From UBA1422 sp041752735 (GTDB lineage Bacteria; Bacillota; Clostridia; Peptostreptococcales; Anaerovoracaceae), in the NCBI GenBank assembly GCA_041752735.1, contig JBGSVW010000025.1, forward strand, positions 1-32,423: a DNA stretch of 32,423 nt, given 5' to 3'. Made by a program: the position numbers and the translations under genes. Positions 1 to 10,084 of the stretch are shown one piece after another. The notes beneath the pieces were generated by a model. It was not told the DNA's origin, searched no databases, and saw nothing but the letters and a program-made list of their open reading frames with translations. Positions within the stretch are counted from its first letter, which is position 1. Each line of letters opens with the position of its first letter.

Positions 1-3000
1 AGCGTAATAATTGCTGTGCCATTTTGGTTGTTCTTCGGATTCACCGTCACTGTACGTGCGCCGCCCTCACCCTTGGTGATGATCACATCGCTTGTGGCCA
101 CCAGCGTGGTGTTGCTGCTGCTGATTACCGTTACGCTAAGGTCGCTTCCCGCCGTTTCAACATCACCCACGGTGAAGTTGCTGCTGCCGTCGGCAAGATC
201 TTCCGTCAGCTCCATGTCCGCCGGGTTTGTATCAAAGGTTGGCAGGTCGGTCACACTGCTGACTGTGACTGTAACTGTGGCTTCTATGCTGCCGCCGTTA
301 CCATCTACGATGAAGTACGAGAAGGTATCCTCGCCGTACCAGTTCTCATCGGGTGTGTAGACGATCTTGCCATCCACGATAGCAATGCTGCCGTGAGCCG
401 GCGTTGTGGTCACACCTGTTAATGAGATGGTGAAGCTACTTCTATAATGAAGGGTTCCCAGATTCAGAGCTGTATCAGTATCCACATCTGTATCATTGAG
501 TAAAACATCAATGGTTACAGCCACATCTTCATCTGTTGTGGCACTGTCATCGTCCGCTACCGGGTTGTCGTTTACCTGGTTGATTGTCACGGTCACAAGA
601 CCCTTGTCCTGGGCTTCGCCATCTGTGACGAAGTATTCGAAGGAATCCGTTCCGTTGTAGTTCTCGTTTGGTGTGTAGACAATCTTGCCATCCACGATTG
701 CGATGCTACCATGGTCAGGCGCATCAAGTTCGCCGGTTATGGAGATACTTAGCACCTCGGCTTCCGGTGTCGCGTTTAGCTCTTCGCTTTGATCTATGTC
801 GGTATCGCCATTTAGTACGTCAATTGTGATCGCCGTATCTTCATTGGTTGTTCCACTGTCGTCGTCAGCTACCGGCGCATCGTTGACCTGATTCACTGTC
901 ACAGTGACTGTGGCAACAGATGTGTCTCCCACGGCATCCGCAACAACATAGGTAAAAGTGACCGGGCCATTATAGTTTTCGTTAGGCTGAATATTGACAC
1001 CGGTACCACCCTCTGCAACGGTAATTGTTGCATTGGGATCTTCATCGGTCACGGAAAGCACGTAGATGTATTCCGTATCCGGATTGGTTTCTAAGTCGCC
1101 GTCTGTATCATTATCAAGCACATCGAGGAAAGTTAGCTCATCCTCCTGAACCGATAAATCGTCGTTCACCGCCACAGGTGCTTCGTTTACGCTGTTGATG
1201 ATGAACGTGAAGGTTGTCGTCCCTTTCGCACCGTTTATGTCGGTTGCAGTGATTGTGATGGTGGTTGTTCCGTTCCACTTCTTATATGGCTGAACATCTA
1301 TCGTGCGGTCGGTTCCTGTAGCCGCATCTATATGCAACCCGTTCAGCACGATAATCGGATTTGAGCTGGCTGCCTTAAGGGTAACCTCTGTATCCACATT
1401 GTTATCCACATCCGTCACCGTGAAGGGAATGTCGTTTCTTGCTGTCCCTTCAAATACGGTGAATTCCGTTCCACCAGTCATCGTGACCACCGGTGCATCG
1501 TTGACGGGTATTACGGTTATTTCAACGGTAAAAGTATAATCCTTATCACTGAATGAGTCGTACATTGTGTACGTAAACGAGTCGGCCGCATTGCTGTCCT
1601 TAAACGTCGTGTAATATAGGGATTTGCCATCTGACGCAATTCTCACAGTTCCATGGGTAGGAGTGCCAACCGCCGTGATGGTCAACTGCTCCGGGTTGGT
1701 GATAAAGTCTGGGTCATCGTTGATCAGCACATCGAGTTGCGCTTCGATATCTTCCGTTACCTGGTATGTATCGTTACTACCGGTCGGTTCATCATCGACT
1801 GCATCTACAGTGACCGAGAACGTTACGGAATCGGTTTTGCCGCCAGAATCTGTGACAGTCAGCGTGATGTTCGCGGTGCCAAACTGGTTCGCTGCGGGTA
1901 TCGCTTGTACCGTTCGTTCTGCACCGGTCCCACCCGTGGGATTTGTAACCGTGATGCTTCCGATCGGGAATAATGCTGCATTGTCGGTTGTTGCTACTAC
2001 AGAAAGTATATCATCGTCATCTTCTTCATCAGTGACGATGAAGGAAATCGCGCCGGTGCCTGTTGCGGAGTCTTCCGGAATCCCTGTCACATCTTCAATT
2101 GGTTCCGTGATAATCGGGGCATCGTTAACAGGCGTTACTGTAACCGTCACTATGGCTTCAGATGTTGCGCCAGATGCATCTTTCATCGTATATGTGAAGG
2201 AGTCGGTGTAATTAGCTGTTGATGTGCGGTTCGCATCCGGAGTATATACTGCTTTGTTATTTACAATTTCAACCGAACCGTATGTCGCGCTGCCGACGGT
2301 CAATAATGTAAGCATGTCACCCTCATTGCTTAAATCCACATCATCATTGGCAAGTACATTAATTGTTACTACTGAATTCTCATTGCTTGTAGCAGTATCA
2401 TTCTGTGCTGCAGGTTCATCATTGACTGCTGCCACCGTTACTGAGAATGTATATTCTGTATAAGCACCGACGCCATCCGTGACACGCAGTTTGATATTGG
2501 CCGTGCCGTTTTTGTTGTCTTTCGGGTTTACTGTCACGGTTCTGGCACCGCCCGTGCCTGCTACTATAGAGACATCTCCTGTGGAAATCAACGCAGTATT
2601 ACTGCTGCTGATTACCGTTACAATGAGATCGGCCCCCAAGGTTTCCGCATCGGCTACCGTGAAACCACTCTCGCCGTTATCAGAGTCCTCTGTCAGACTC
2701 ATGTTGTCCGGATTTGCTGTGAATGTAGGTGCATCGTTGATTGGGTTTACTACTACAGTAGCTGTAAACTGAGTTTGCAGTCCGCCCGAATCTTTCGCGA
2801 TATAGGTGAATGTTTCTGTGCCATACCAGTTCAGGTCAGGCGTATAAATTATTTGCTTCTTGTCCCCACTGATGGAGGCGGATCCGTGATCGGGGTCCGA
2901 TACGGAATCAATGGTCACATCTTCAAGCGCTGAATTCGTTTCCTCGTCAATATCAATGTCAGTCGGCAGGTCAAGAGTGACCTCCGTATCTTCATCTGTC

Positions 3001-6000
3001 TCTGAGGTGATGTCGCCATCCGAAGGCGCATCGTTGATGGGATTCACTGTCACCGTCACTGTCGCTGTATCCGTTTCGCCATCGCTGTCTATCACAGTAT
3101 AAGTAAAGGAATCCGTGCCATTCCAATTAGCGGATGGTGTATAGATAATACCATCTTCCGAAGCGACTGCCGTGCCATGAGCTGGTGTGCCGACCGAAGT
3201 GATCGTAAGGGTATCGCCGTAGATTATATCTAAATCTGTATCGTTATCAAGCACCGGAATGGTGATTGCAACGTCTTCATCTGTTTCATCAGTATCGTTC
3301 ACAGCATCTGGATTATCGTTCACCGGTGTAATCGTCACGTACACGATGCAATAGCCTATATCCTCACCATCACTGACATAGACGCCAAAGCTATCCGTTC
3401 CAGAATAATTGGCTGTAGGAGTATAAGTAAAAGTCCCATCCTCATTGACAGTTACGCTACCATTTGCAGGACCTGCTTCCGGATCTGCGCTGAATGAAAG
3501 TGTATCGCCTTCCGCATCGGTCGCGGTGACGCTTCCTGATACAGGTTCGTCCTCTTGTGTCGTCACATCGGGGGCTGTAATCTCTGGCGCATCATTGACA
3601 GGGTTAATGATGATGGTTCTTGTCACTGTTGTTGTCAGCGCACCATCAGTGATTTTAAACTCGACCAATACTTCCCCAGACTGATTCTCCAGTGGGGTTA
3701 CGGTGATAATCTTGTATCCGTCCGCATGGGCGGTCAGCACAATGCCTGTATTTTTGAGTATGGTTTTGTCCTTCGAGTCGATTGTAATAATCAGACTAGA
3801 CATATCAGTTTCAGAATCGCCTACGACAAAGTTGAACGCTGAAGTCGTATCCTCGTCCATGACCCATTCGCCGGTTGTCGGTTCATATTTTTCAGTCGTG
3901 GGTGCGTCGTTGACCGGTGTGATTGTTATATAAACACGGCCTGTGGAAGTGCCGCCGTTGCCGTCGCTAACAGTGTACCAGAAGCTGTCACTTCCGTAGT
4001 AATTTTCAGAGGGGGTGTACTTCACACTAGTACCCTCTACTGTGGTAGTACCGTGGGTGGCACCGTAAGCATCAGTGACAGAAAGCGTATCGCCCTCTGC
4101 GTCACTATCATTATCAAGCACCGCGATTGTCACATCGTTGTCCTCAGTAATTGTACGCGAGTCGTTGCCGGCCCTTGGTGGATCATTCTGCGGGTTCACT
4201 GTAACTGTTACAGTGGCCGTATCTGTAGCTCCACTGGAATCCATTACGGTGTATTGGAATGTAGCGGGGCCGTAATAATCACCGCTCACGCTATATGTGA
4301 CGGTACCATTATTGTTGTTGACCACACTACCAATGCTGACATCGCTGATTGCAACAACCCGAAGGGATGCGTCCTCCACGTCTGTATCGTTTCCGGTTAG
4401 GTTAATCGTGATGCTGGTCGTTCCTTCGGTCAATCCGACGTTTTCATCCACCTCTGCCGTGTCATCAACTGCATCGGGTTTGTCGTTAACCGGATCGACT
4501 GTGATTTCGAACTCTGTCTCAGCGATTAATGTACCGTCACTTGCGATGATGGATATAATAGAACTTCCGTATGCGTTGGTTACTGGCGTAAGTGTAATCA
4601 TCATGCCATATCCCGACACATGTGAAATCAAAATACTCTCATTAGGAATAAGCGCCGTGTTACTGGATGTGATGGTATAACTGGACGCATTGGAAAGATC
4701 ATTGTCCACATCTGTCACAGTAAGTGTCACATCTTTCTGTGTATCCTCTTTTGTGGATTGGTAATAGTTTAGATTCGAAATCACCGGCTGGTCATTCACT
4801 GCCGTGATTGTGAAGTATGCTGTTTGAGTACTCGACATTGCAGTAGCGGTATTATCCGTTACTGTGAAAATAAGGCTATCGGTACCATAATAGTCCGGGT
4901 TGGGTGTGTATGTGATTGTTCCATCGGTGTTCACAACCGCTGTGCCGTGGGTTGGACCGTTGCCATCTTCGATGGATACGGTGAGACTGTCGCCGTCCAA
5001 CTCGCTGTTAGGAGGCACTACTGTAACGACTACATCCATATCTTCATAAAGCGTCTGGCTTACAGAAGTTAGTACCGGTGCGTCATCGACTGGGTTCACG
5101 GTCATGATGATGGTGCGCTCCACCTGGGTAATGCCGTCACTGACTCCCACAACTATATCCACTAAGCCGTTGGCGTTTGCAACGGGCTTTACATTAATGT
5201 AAGCAATACCTGTTTCCCTGTCGATTGTGATATCGGCTGTTAGAACCACCGGCGAAGCATTAAACTGGTTACGTGCATAAGCATAGAACAGAAGGTCACT
5301 GTCTGCGCAGTCAACGTCGTGGAAAGTCACTGTGAAGTCCGTGCCCGTACTGTCTTCGTCACACTCTATGGTATCAGGAGCACTGTCGATGACAGGTGTG
5401 TCATTAATGGCCTCGATACGGATGTAAATGCGGCCCGTAGCGCTCTCCTCACCACCAGCCAGTGTATATTCGATCCACACATTGCCGTTCTGATTTGCAG
5501 CCGGCGTGAAGCGTATCGTGTCATTATCCACAACCTCAAGCGTGCCCAATGTTGTGGTTTCGTCCAATGTCAATGTATACTCCACGTTGTTCGGATTATG
5601 GATGTTTAAATCGAATGTGAACGATGCATCGTCCTCTTGACAATATACATATTCATTGTTGGCATATAAACTGCTATTGTATTCTACTCCGATGTAGAGA
5701 ACAGCATCGGTATAATTGTATTCTCCCGTCGTATCACTTCGGTCGATGATACGGTAAGAAATCTGGTCCGCGCCGTTGAAATTGGTCGAAACAGACGTAC
5801 GGGTATAGGTAATCATTCCGGTTGAGGTGTCCATCACCGCAGTTCCGAATTGAGGTGGTGTCACTATTTGGTAGAGTCGGACGGGGTCTCCGTCTGGGTC
5901 ATAATCACCGGATAACACGTTTACCGTTGTGGTCTGATTAACCTCATTGGGAAGTTCTACCCAGTTACTGTAATTGACGGGCGCATCGTTGACGGGAGTC

Positions 6001-8660
6001 ACATTAATCGTAACTGTTCCAGTTGCAGTAGACTGTCCATCCGTGAGACTGTAGGTTAGTGTCTCCACGCCATTCCAGTTACCATTAGGGACATATACAT
6101 AATCGCTACCGCTACGGTAGAGGTATCCATGGGATGGCCAGGATATGGCATTCACCCAGATAGTATCGTTCTCTGGGTCGCTATCGTTGGTAAGCAGCGT
6201 CAGCGTTGCGGTCGAGTCCTCATTAATGGTGAACGTATCGTCCACGGCCTCAGGTGCGTCGTTATCCGGATATACGGTCAATGAGAAAACAGTGGTGTCC
6301 TGATTGTCACTCGAGTCTGTTACCGTAACCGTAATCAGTGCTGTGCCGTTTTGGTTGGCTGCAGGGATAAGCTGAAGTGTATAAGTTCCATCGCCGTTAT
6401 CGGTCACGATGATATTATTTTCATAATCCTCAGGAAGTAGGGTTTTGTTTCCCGATGCCACACTGATTGTGGCCGTATCGTTCAAATCCACATCCGTTAC
6501 TGTGAAGGGAATTCCACTCGTGGACATATCTTCACCTAAGTACTGGTTGGTGATCATGCTGATTTCGGGAGCATGGGTTAAACTATTGATTGTCAGCGTA
6601 ACTGTCGCGATGGAATTGGCGGTAGTAGGGTCGCCGTCTGAAATCGTATAAGTAAAAGTGTCAGTTCCCACTTCGCCATTGGCGGCGCGGTAGGTGAACA
6701 GCTGTGTCATTGCGTCAAATGAAAGCTCTCCATTAAGATTCTCATGATAACTTACGACGGTAACCTGATCCCCGTCCACATCGCGGTCGTTATTTAGAAC
6801 TGCGAATGTCTGTCTGCCGGAAATGGATACGTATACTTTGTCGCTCATCGCTATTGGCGCGTCAGGTGTTGGATTGATTGTATAGATGAACTCGTCGGAG
6901 CTGGTGATGCTTCCGTCACTGACGGTAACTGTAACCATAGCGCTACCGTTGGCGTTTGCAACCGGTGTAATGGTGAGGGTACAAGTACCATCGCCATTAT
7001 TGACGATTTCGATACCGTCTTTGGTTATTTTGTCTGTATCGCTACTGTATGCAGTTACGATTAAGCTCGCTGCTGTCGTCTCCTTGTCGCTAATGAAAAT
7101 CGTAATGCCATCACCTGCTATATCCTCATCCGTGGAATAAGTCCCTTCAGGATCTAAAGCGATTTCTGGTCCATCATTGACAGGTGTGCTTTTTAATACA
7201 CAAGTGCCGACGGCCAAGCCGCCATTGCCATCCGAAACATTATAGGTAAAACTATCATCACCGTCGTAATCGGCTTGGGGTGTATATTCATAGGTGTTGT
7301 CATCAATCTTCGTCAGAGTGCCGATGCTTGTGCTGGTTTTAATGCCTGTGAAAACAAGTGTGTCGCCTTCGATGTCTGTGTCGTTGGCGATGAGGTCCGC
7401 CACATGGATTATTACGGAAGTATCATCCTCTTGATACACAATTTCATCTGCCTTGGCGACGGGTATATCGTTTACGTTGGTGACATGTAGCACAAAGGTC
7501 TGCGCCACTGTATTAAAACCGTCTCCCAGCGCGAGGCTGATGGTAACGTCGCCATACATGTTGTTCACAGGTGTGAACTTCAATGTCACGGTATTGCTGC
7601 TGTCTCCCATCCCCGTAATCTTGATGCCGCTATTTTTTAGCAACGTCTCGTTCAGGGATACTGCCTGCATCATCAGGGTGTTGGCTGGCGTCTCCACGTC
7701 CAAGATATCAAACTCAACAATCGCGTCCACACTGTCTTCATCAATGGTATATTCAGCGTCGAGATTTGAAAAGTATGGTGCGTCTTCTATGCCCGTAACG
7801 GTCATTGAGACTGTGCCAGTGCTGGAAAGCCCGCCACTATCCTTAATCACATATGTGAAGGTATCCTTACCAAAGAAGTTGGTGGCAGGGGTATAACGTA
7901 CCTCATTGCCCTCAATGGTTGTAGTCCCGTACAAACCGTTTTGAACCGAGAAGAGCGTGATTGTCTCTTCCGGGTTGCTTGATTTGTCAATATCCGTATC
8001 GTTAGCCAGAACGCTAATCAACACACTACCATCTTCCTCAATCGTCGCAGCATCCGCTACGGCGACAGGAGCGTCATTAACCGCAATCGCGCTAATGAAT
8101 ACCTTGGCTGTCGCAGTGCCACCGTGACCGTCCGATATAGTATAGGTGAATTCATCAGTACCGTTGTAATTCGCTGTCGGGGTATATCGAATCTGTCCAC
8201 CTACAATAGTCGTAGTGCCATACTGTGGCGTACCGCTATTGGTAATCGTCAGCGTATCTCCGTCCGCCGTGTCATAGTCGTTAGCCAGCACATCAATTTT
8301 TATACTAGCATCCTCGCTGGTCACGATTCCTTCATCATCATTGGCGACAGGTACATCGTTTACCGGGAGAACAGTAACTGTAAACGTATCCGTCACGGTC
8401 TCACCCTGAGGATCACGAATGGTTATTGTGACTGTCACCGGTCCTCCGCTTACATTGGAAGCGGGGGTAAGATCGATGCTGATCTCCTCATTGCTCTTAT
8501 TGACGATGATGTTATTGATGATTGAAGAATTCGGGACTGTGGCAGTCACGAATAGGTTTTCTAGGCTCGTCTCACCGTCGGCAACATCAAGTACGACATT
8601 TACCGGTTCGTCCTCATTTATATTAAAGTTTTCGGTATGCACCAATGTCGGAGCAGTATT
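1..8660 (-). repeat. Tandem array of about 29 cadherin/Ig-like modules inside the giant gene
   Basis: Two module types can be told apart. Type A has 'VA.DD...T.ED....I.VL.ND.D', then 'G..IYTP..NYNGTDSFTY.V.DG.G'. Type B has 'L.ED......F.V.D.E.....L.VT..SSN..L', then 'TVTP..N..G.A.IT..V.DG'. They mostly alternate, with short runs of A-A. Most copies are strongly diverged. The partial module at positions 1-240 closely matches the one near 2490-2730, and the two modules ending near 350-420 and 655-730 share long stretches, which points to later duplications. Confidence 0.85.
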
Positions 8661-10010
8661 TATATCATTTTCGCTGATGTCATAGTTACCTGCGTTGTCC
8701 GCAACAAAAATGGTGAACACGCCTCCCGCAGATACGGCGAACTCACCGTCAGGAATACTCGTGCCACCACCTATGATGAAGAAGGCTGCTTCATGGCTGC
8801 CTTCGGCGTATTTAATTTCCTTGATGCCAGATAGACCCGTATCGCTGGTTTCTACGCTAACCTGGGCGGACCCAGCGGCAACCACGGTGGTCACCCTATC
8901 GATACTTGGCGCAAGCTTGTCAATATAAATGATGTCGCTGACATTGGAGGAAACATTGCCTGCTTCATCCGCAACCGCAATATCAATCGCGTACTGCCCG
9001 TTGGCCGAAACCTTATAATCAGAAGGCAAATCCGTCCACGAACCGCTGTTCAGTCGGTAGATATAGCGCTCAGGTGCGCCGGAGCTTGTTCCCAATGTGG
9101 GTACCGTTACGGCCACATCCATATTCGTCCATGTGTCATGGGAAAGTGTGAGGGATGCAGGTGCGGAAGGAATTCCCGTATCGATGTTCGTAATCAACAC
9201 ATTCTGCGTCGCAGAGGTCTTGCCGGCATAATCCTTACTATATGCGGTGAAACTTGTATTCGCATTGGCAGTAAAGGTATAGGGAGATGTGGTGCTCACC
9301 TTTAACCCATCCTTATAGATGCCTTCCAGGCCGCTGTCACTGTCCGAGGCATTAATCGTCACCGATACAGGTGTGTTGGTCCAGTTATGGTTATATGCAA
9401 CACTGCATGCGGGGGCGGATGCATCGTGGATGATAAAGCTCGTATCTTGAAATACAACAGTGTTGCTGCCAGAGGTGTTGGTGCCATACAAGTAGAGTAT
9501 GACGGAACGTGTCCCTACCGGGATGGATACATTTGACAAGAGTTCCACGTTGCCGGAAATTGCATTATTTGGTTTGGTGAGATCGATAGAAGATATCACA
9601 TCAGAATAGTTTGTCGTGCAAAAATCAATCTTAACGGAAGGCACGTCGTTGGCGCTTCCGCCTGACCCTTCTTCCGTTACGTTCGTTATGGTGGAGAAGT
9701 CAATCTCCAAGCTCCCAAGATCAATCGATGTAGATATGTCGTGGCCTGCTTCATCCAGTGCTACAAAGCCGATCGCCTCACCTTGATCGGAATCCGTCAT
9801 TGTGATTGTAGTGCCGCTAATTGTTGCACCGGACGTTGAGAAGGTAGCGCTATTAACGTTTTCAATATCGTAACCACGGAAATAATAGGAGCTGGCACCT
9901 TGTGCCACATCGTAAGACCAGCCTATCTGCACAACCATAGTCACGCAGATTAGCATCACGAATAACTTCGTGCTAAACCTCTTCAATTTTGTCCCGCTAC
10001 CAATACTCAT
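1..10010 (-). CDS. Giant secreted tandem cadherin/Ig-like repeat protein (partial, C-terminus outside window)
   Basis: An uninterrupted frame of 3336 codons starts at ATG 10010 and runs off the left edge. AGGG at 10017-10020 lies 6 nt before this ATG; an in-frame ATG at 10016 is too close to it. Residues 1-39 form a signal peptide (KLKR, then a hydrophobic core FVMLICVTMVV, probable cleavage after AQGA). Residues about 40-200 are not recognised. Residues about 200-450 hold Ig-like segments with W-T-N and D-x-A-G-N motifs. From about residue 450, some 29 modules of about 95-105 residues follow, joined by VNDAP-like linkers, with T-x-E-D, VLxND-T-D-x-D, NYNGTDSF and YTVSDG motifs. This is the Big_9/cadherin-like 'tandem-95' family, whose acidic DxDxD loops usually bind calcium. 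No catalytic domain or wall anchor is visible; any anchor must be at the missing C-terminus. A surface adhesin or matrix protein is inferred. The leader contains a c-di-GMP riboswitch. Confidence 0.93.
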   Translation of the reverse strand, partial: MSIGSGTKLKRFSTKLFVMLICVTMVVQIGWSYDVAQGASSYYFRGYDIENVNSATFSTSGATISGTTITMTDSDQGEAIGFVALDEAGHDISTSIDLGSLEIDFSTITNVTEEGSGGSANDVPSVKIDFCTTNYSDVISSIDLTKPNNAISGNVELLSNVSIPVGTRSVILYLYGTNTSGSNTVVFQDTSFIIHDASAPACSVAYNHNWTNTPVSVTINASDSDSGLEGIYKDGLKVSTTSPYTFTANANTSFTAYSKDYAGKTSATQNVLITNIDTGIPSAPASLTLSHDTWTNMDVAVTVPTLGTSSGAPERYIYRLNSGSWTDLPSDYKVSANGQYAIDIAVADEAGNVSSNVSDIIYIDKLAPSIDRVTTVVAAGSAQVSVETSDTGLSGIKEIKYAEGSHEAAFFIIGGGTSIPDGEFAVSAGGVFTIFVADNAGNYDISENDINTAPTLVHTENFNINEDEPVNVVLDVADGETSLENLFVTATVPNSSIINNIIVNKSNEEISIDLTPASNVSGGPVTVTITIRDPQGETVTDTFTVTVLPVNDVPVANDDEGIVTSEDASIKIDVLANDYDTADGDTLTITNSGTPQYGTTTIVGGQIRYTPTANYNGTDEFTYTISDGHGGTATAKVFISAIAVNDAPVAVADAATIEEDGSVLISVLANDTDIDKSSNPEETITLFSVQNGLYGTTTIEGNEVRYTPATNFFGKDTFTYVIKDSGGLSSTGTVSMTVTGIEDAPYFSNLDAEYTIDEDSVDAIVEFDILDVETPANTLMMQAVSLNETLLKNSGIKITGMGDSSNTVTLKFTPVNNMYGDVTISLALGDGFNTVAQTFVLHVTNVNDIPVAKADEIVYQEDDTSVIIHVADLIANDTDIEGDTLVFTGIKTSTSIGTLTKIDDNTYEYTPQADYDGDDSFTYNVSDGNGGLAVGTCVLKSTPVNDGPEIALDPEGTYSTDEDIAGDGITIFISDKETTAASLIVTAYSSDTDKITKDGIEIVNNGDGTCTLTITPVANANGSAMVTVTVSDGSITSSDEFIYTINPTPDAPIAMSDKVYVSISGRQTFAVLNNDRDVDGDQVTVVSYHENLNGELSFDAMTQLFTYRAANGEVGTDTFTYTISDGDPTTANSIATVTLTINSLTHAPEISMITNQYLGEDMSTSGIPFTVTDVDLNDTATISVASGNKTLLPEDYENNIIVTDNGDGTYTLQLIPAANQNGTALITVTVTDSSDNQDTTVFSLTVYPDNDAPEAVDDTFTINEDSTATLTLLTNDSDPENDTIWVNAISWPSHGYLYRSGSDYVYVPNGNWNGVETLTYSLTDGQSTATGTVTINVTPVNDAPVNYSNWVELPNEVNQTTTVNVLSGDYDPDGDPVRLYQIVTPPQFGTAVMDTSTGMITYTRTSVSTNFNGADQISYRIIDRSDTTGEYNYTDAVLYIGVEYNSSLYANNEYVYCQEDDASFTFDLNIHNPNNVEYTLTLDETTTLGTLEVVDNDTIRFTPAANQNGNVWIEYTLAGGEESATGRIYIRIEAINDTPVIDSAPDTIECDEDSTGTDFTVTFHDVDCADSDLLFYAYARNQFNASPVVLTADITIDRETGIAYINVKPVANANGLVDIVVGVSDGITQVERTIIMTVNPVDDAPVLTSVSQTLYEDMDVVVTVVPPNSELDGDSLTVSIEDGNGPTHGTAVVNTDGTITYTPNPDYYGTDSLIFTVTDNTATAMSSTQTAYFTITAVNDQPVISNLNYYQSTKEDTQKDVTLTVTDVDNDLSNASSYTITSSNTALIPNESILISHVSGYGMMITLTPVTNAYGSSIISIIASDGTLIAETEFEITVDPVNDKPDAVDDTAEVDENVGLTEGTTSITINLTGNDTDVEDASLRVVAISDVSIGSVVNNNNGTVTYSVSGDYYGPATFQYTVMDSSGATDTATVTVTVNPQNDPPRAGNDSRTITEDNDVTIAVLDNDSDAEGDTLSVTDAYGATHGTTTVEGTSVKYTPSENYYGSDSFWYTVSDGNGGTSTGRVYITITPVNDAPTTEKYEPTTGEWVMDEDTTSAFNFVVGDSETDMSSLIITIDSKDKTILKNTGIVLTAHADGYKIITVTPLENQSGEVLVEFKITDGALTTTVTRTIIINPVNDAPEITAPDVTTQEDEPVSGSVTATDAEGDTLSFSADPEAGPANGSVTVNEDGTFTYTPTANYSGTDSFGVYVSDGEDIGYCIVYVTITPVNDNPDAVNDTDETDEDVAITIPVLDNDTDLDIIYGDTLTITSVGTPAHGTAVASEDGIIYTPSANWNGTDSFTYTVIDSDGETDTATVTVTVNPINDAPSDGDITSETDEDTEVTLDLPTDIDIDEETNSALEDVTIDSVSDPDHGSASISGDKKQIIYTPDLNWYGTETFTYIAKDSGGLQTQFTATVVVNPINDAPTFTANPDNMSLTEDSDNGESGFTVADAETLGADLIVTVISSSNTALISTGDVSIVAGTGGARTVTVNPKDNKNGTANIKLRVTDGVGAYTEYTFSVTVAAVNDEPAAQNDTATSNENSVVTINVLANDDVDLSNEGDMLTLLTVGSATYGSVEIVNNKAVYTPDANRTSTANYTDSFTYTMKDASGATSEAIVTVTVTPVNDAPIITEPIEDVTGIPEDSATGTGAISFIVTDEEDDDDILSVVATTDNAALFPIGSITVTNPTGGTGAERTVQAIPAANQFGTANITLTVTDSGGKTDSVTFSVTVDAVDDEPTGSNDTYQVTEDIEAQLDVLINDDPDFITNPEQLTITAVGTPTHGTVRIASDGKSLYYTTFKDSNAADSFTYTMYDSFSDKDYTFTVEITVIPVNDAPVVTMTGGTEFTVFEGTARNDIPFTVTDVDNNVDTEVTLKAASSNPIIVLNGLHIDAATGTDRTIDVQPYKKWNGTTTITITATDINGAKGTTTFTFIINSVNEAPVAVNDDLSVQEDELTFLDVLDNDTDGDLETNPDTEYIYVLSVTDEDPNATITVAEGGTGVNIQPNENYNGPVTFTYVVADAVGDTSVATVTVTVNQVNDAPVADDDSGTTNEDTAITIDVLNGDTDIDQSEELNATPEAEVLSISITGELDAPDHGSIAIVDGKIVYTPNENYNGTDSFEYFVTDGEAQDKGLVTVTINQVNDNPVADDDSATTDEDVAVTIDVLLNDTDVDTDTALNLGTLHYRSSFTISLTGVTTTPAHGSIAIVDGKIVYTPDENWYGEDTFSYFIVDGNGGSIEATVTVTVSSVTDLPTFDTNPADMELTEDLADGSSNFTVGDVETAGSDLSVTVISSSNTTLVATSDVIITKGEGGARTVTVNPKNNQNGTAIIT

Positions 10011-10033
10011 ATACATCCCTGTTAATTATTGAA

Positions 10034-10062
10034 AAAGTGGCATCTATATAAATTGCCACTTT
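10034..10062 (-). terminator. Terminator-like hairpin in the leader of the giant gene (probable riboswitch expression platform)
   Basis: On the minus strand, AAAGTGGCA (10062-10054) and TGCCACTTT (10042-10034) form a perfect 9-bp stem around an 11-nt loop. A T-run (minus strand of 10032-10036) follows, and the ATG is 24 nt further on. A competing hairpin with 7-bp arms ATATAAA/TTTATAT (10066-10046) would trap the 5' arm of this stem. A terminator and an antiterminator next to a c-di-GMP aptamer suggest transcriptional control. Confidence 0.65.
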
Positions 10063-10084
10063 ATATCCGATTATTATCAATATA

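Noticed and set aside
16..8928. Many plus-strand frames of 60-195 codons in the first 9 kb, rich in Val/Thr/Ser
   Set aside because: They are antisense shadows of the giant minus-strand gene; they have no start context, follow the repeat period and code for no recognisable domain.
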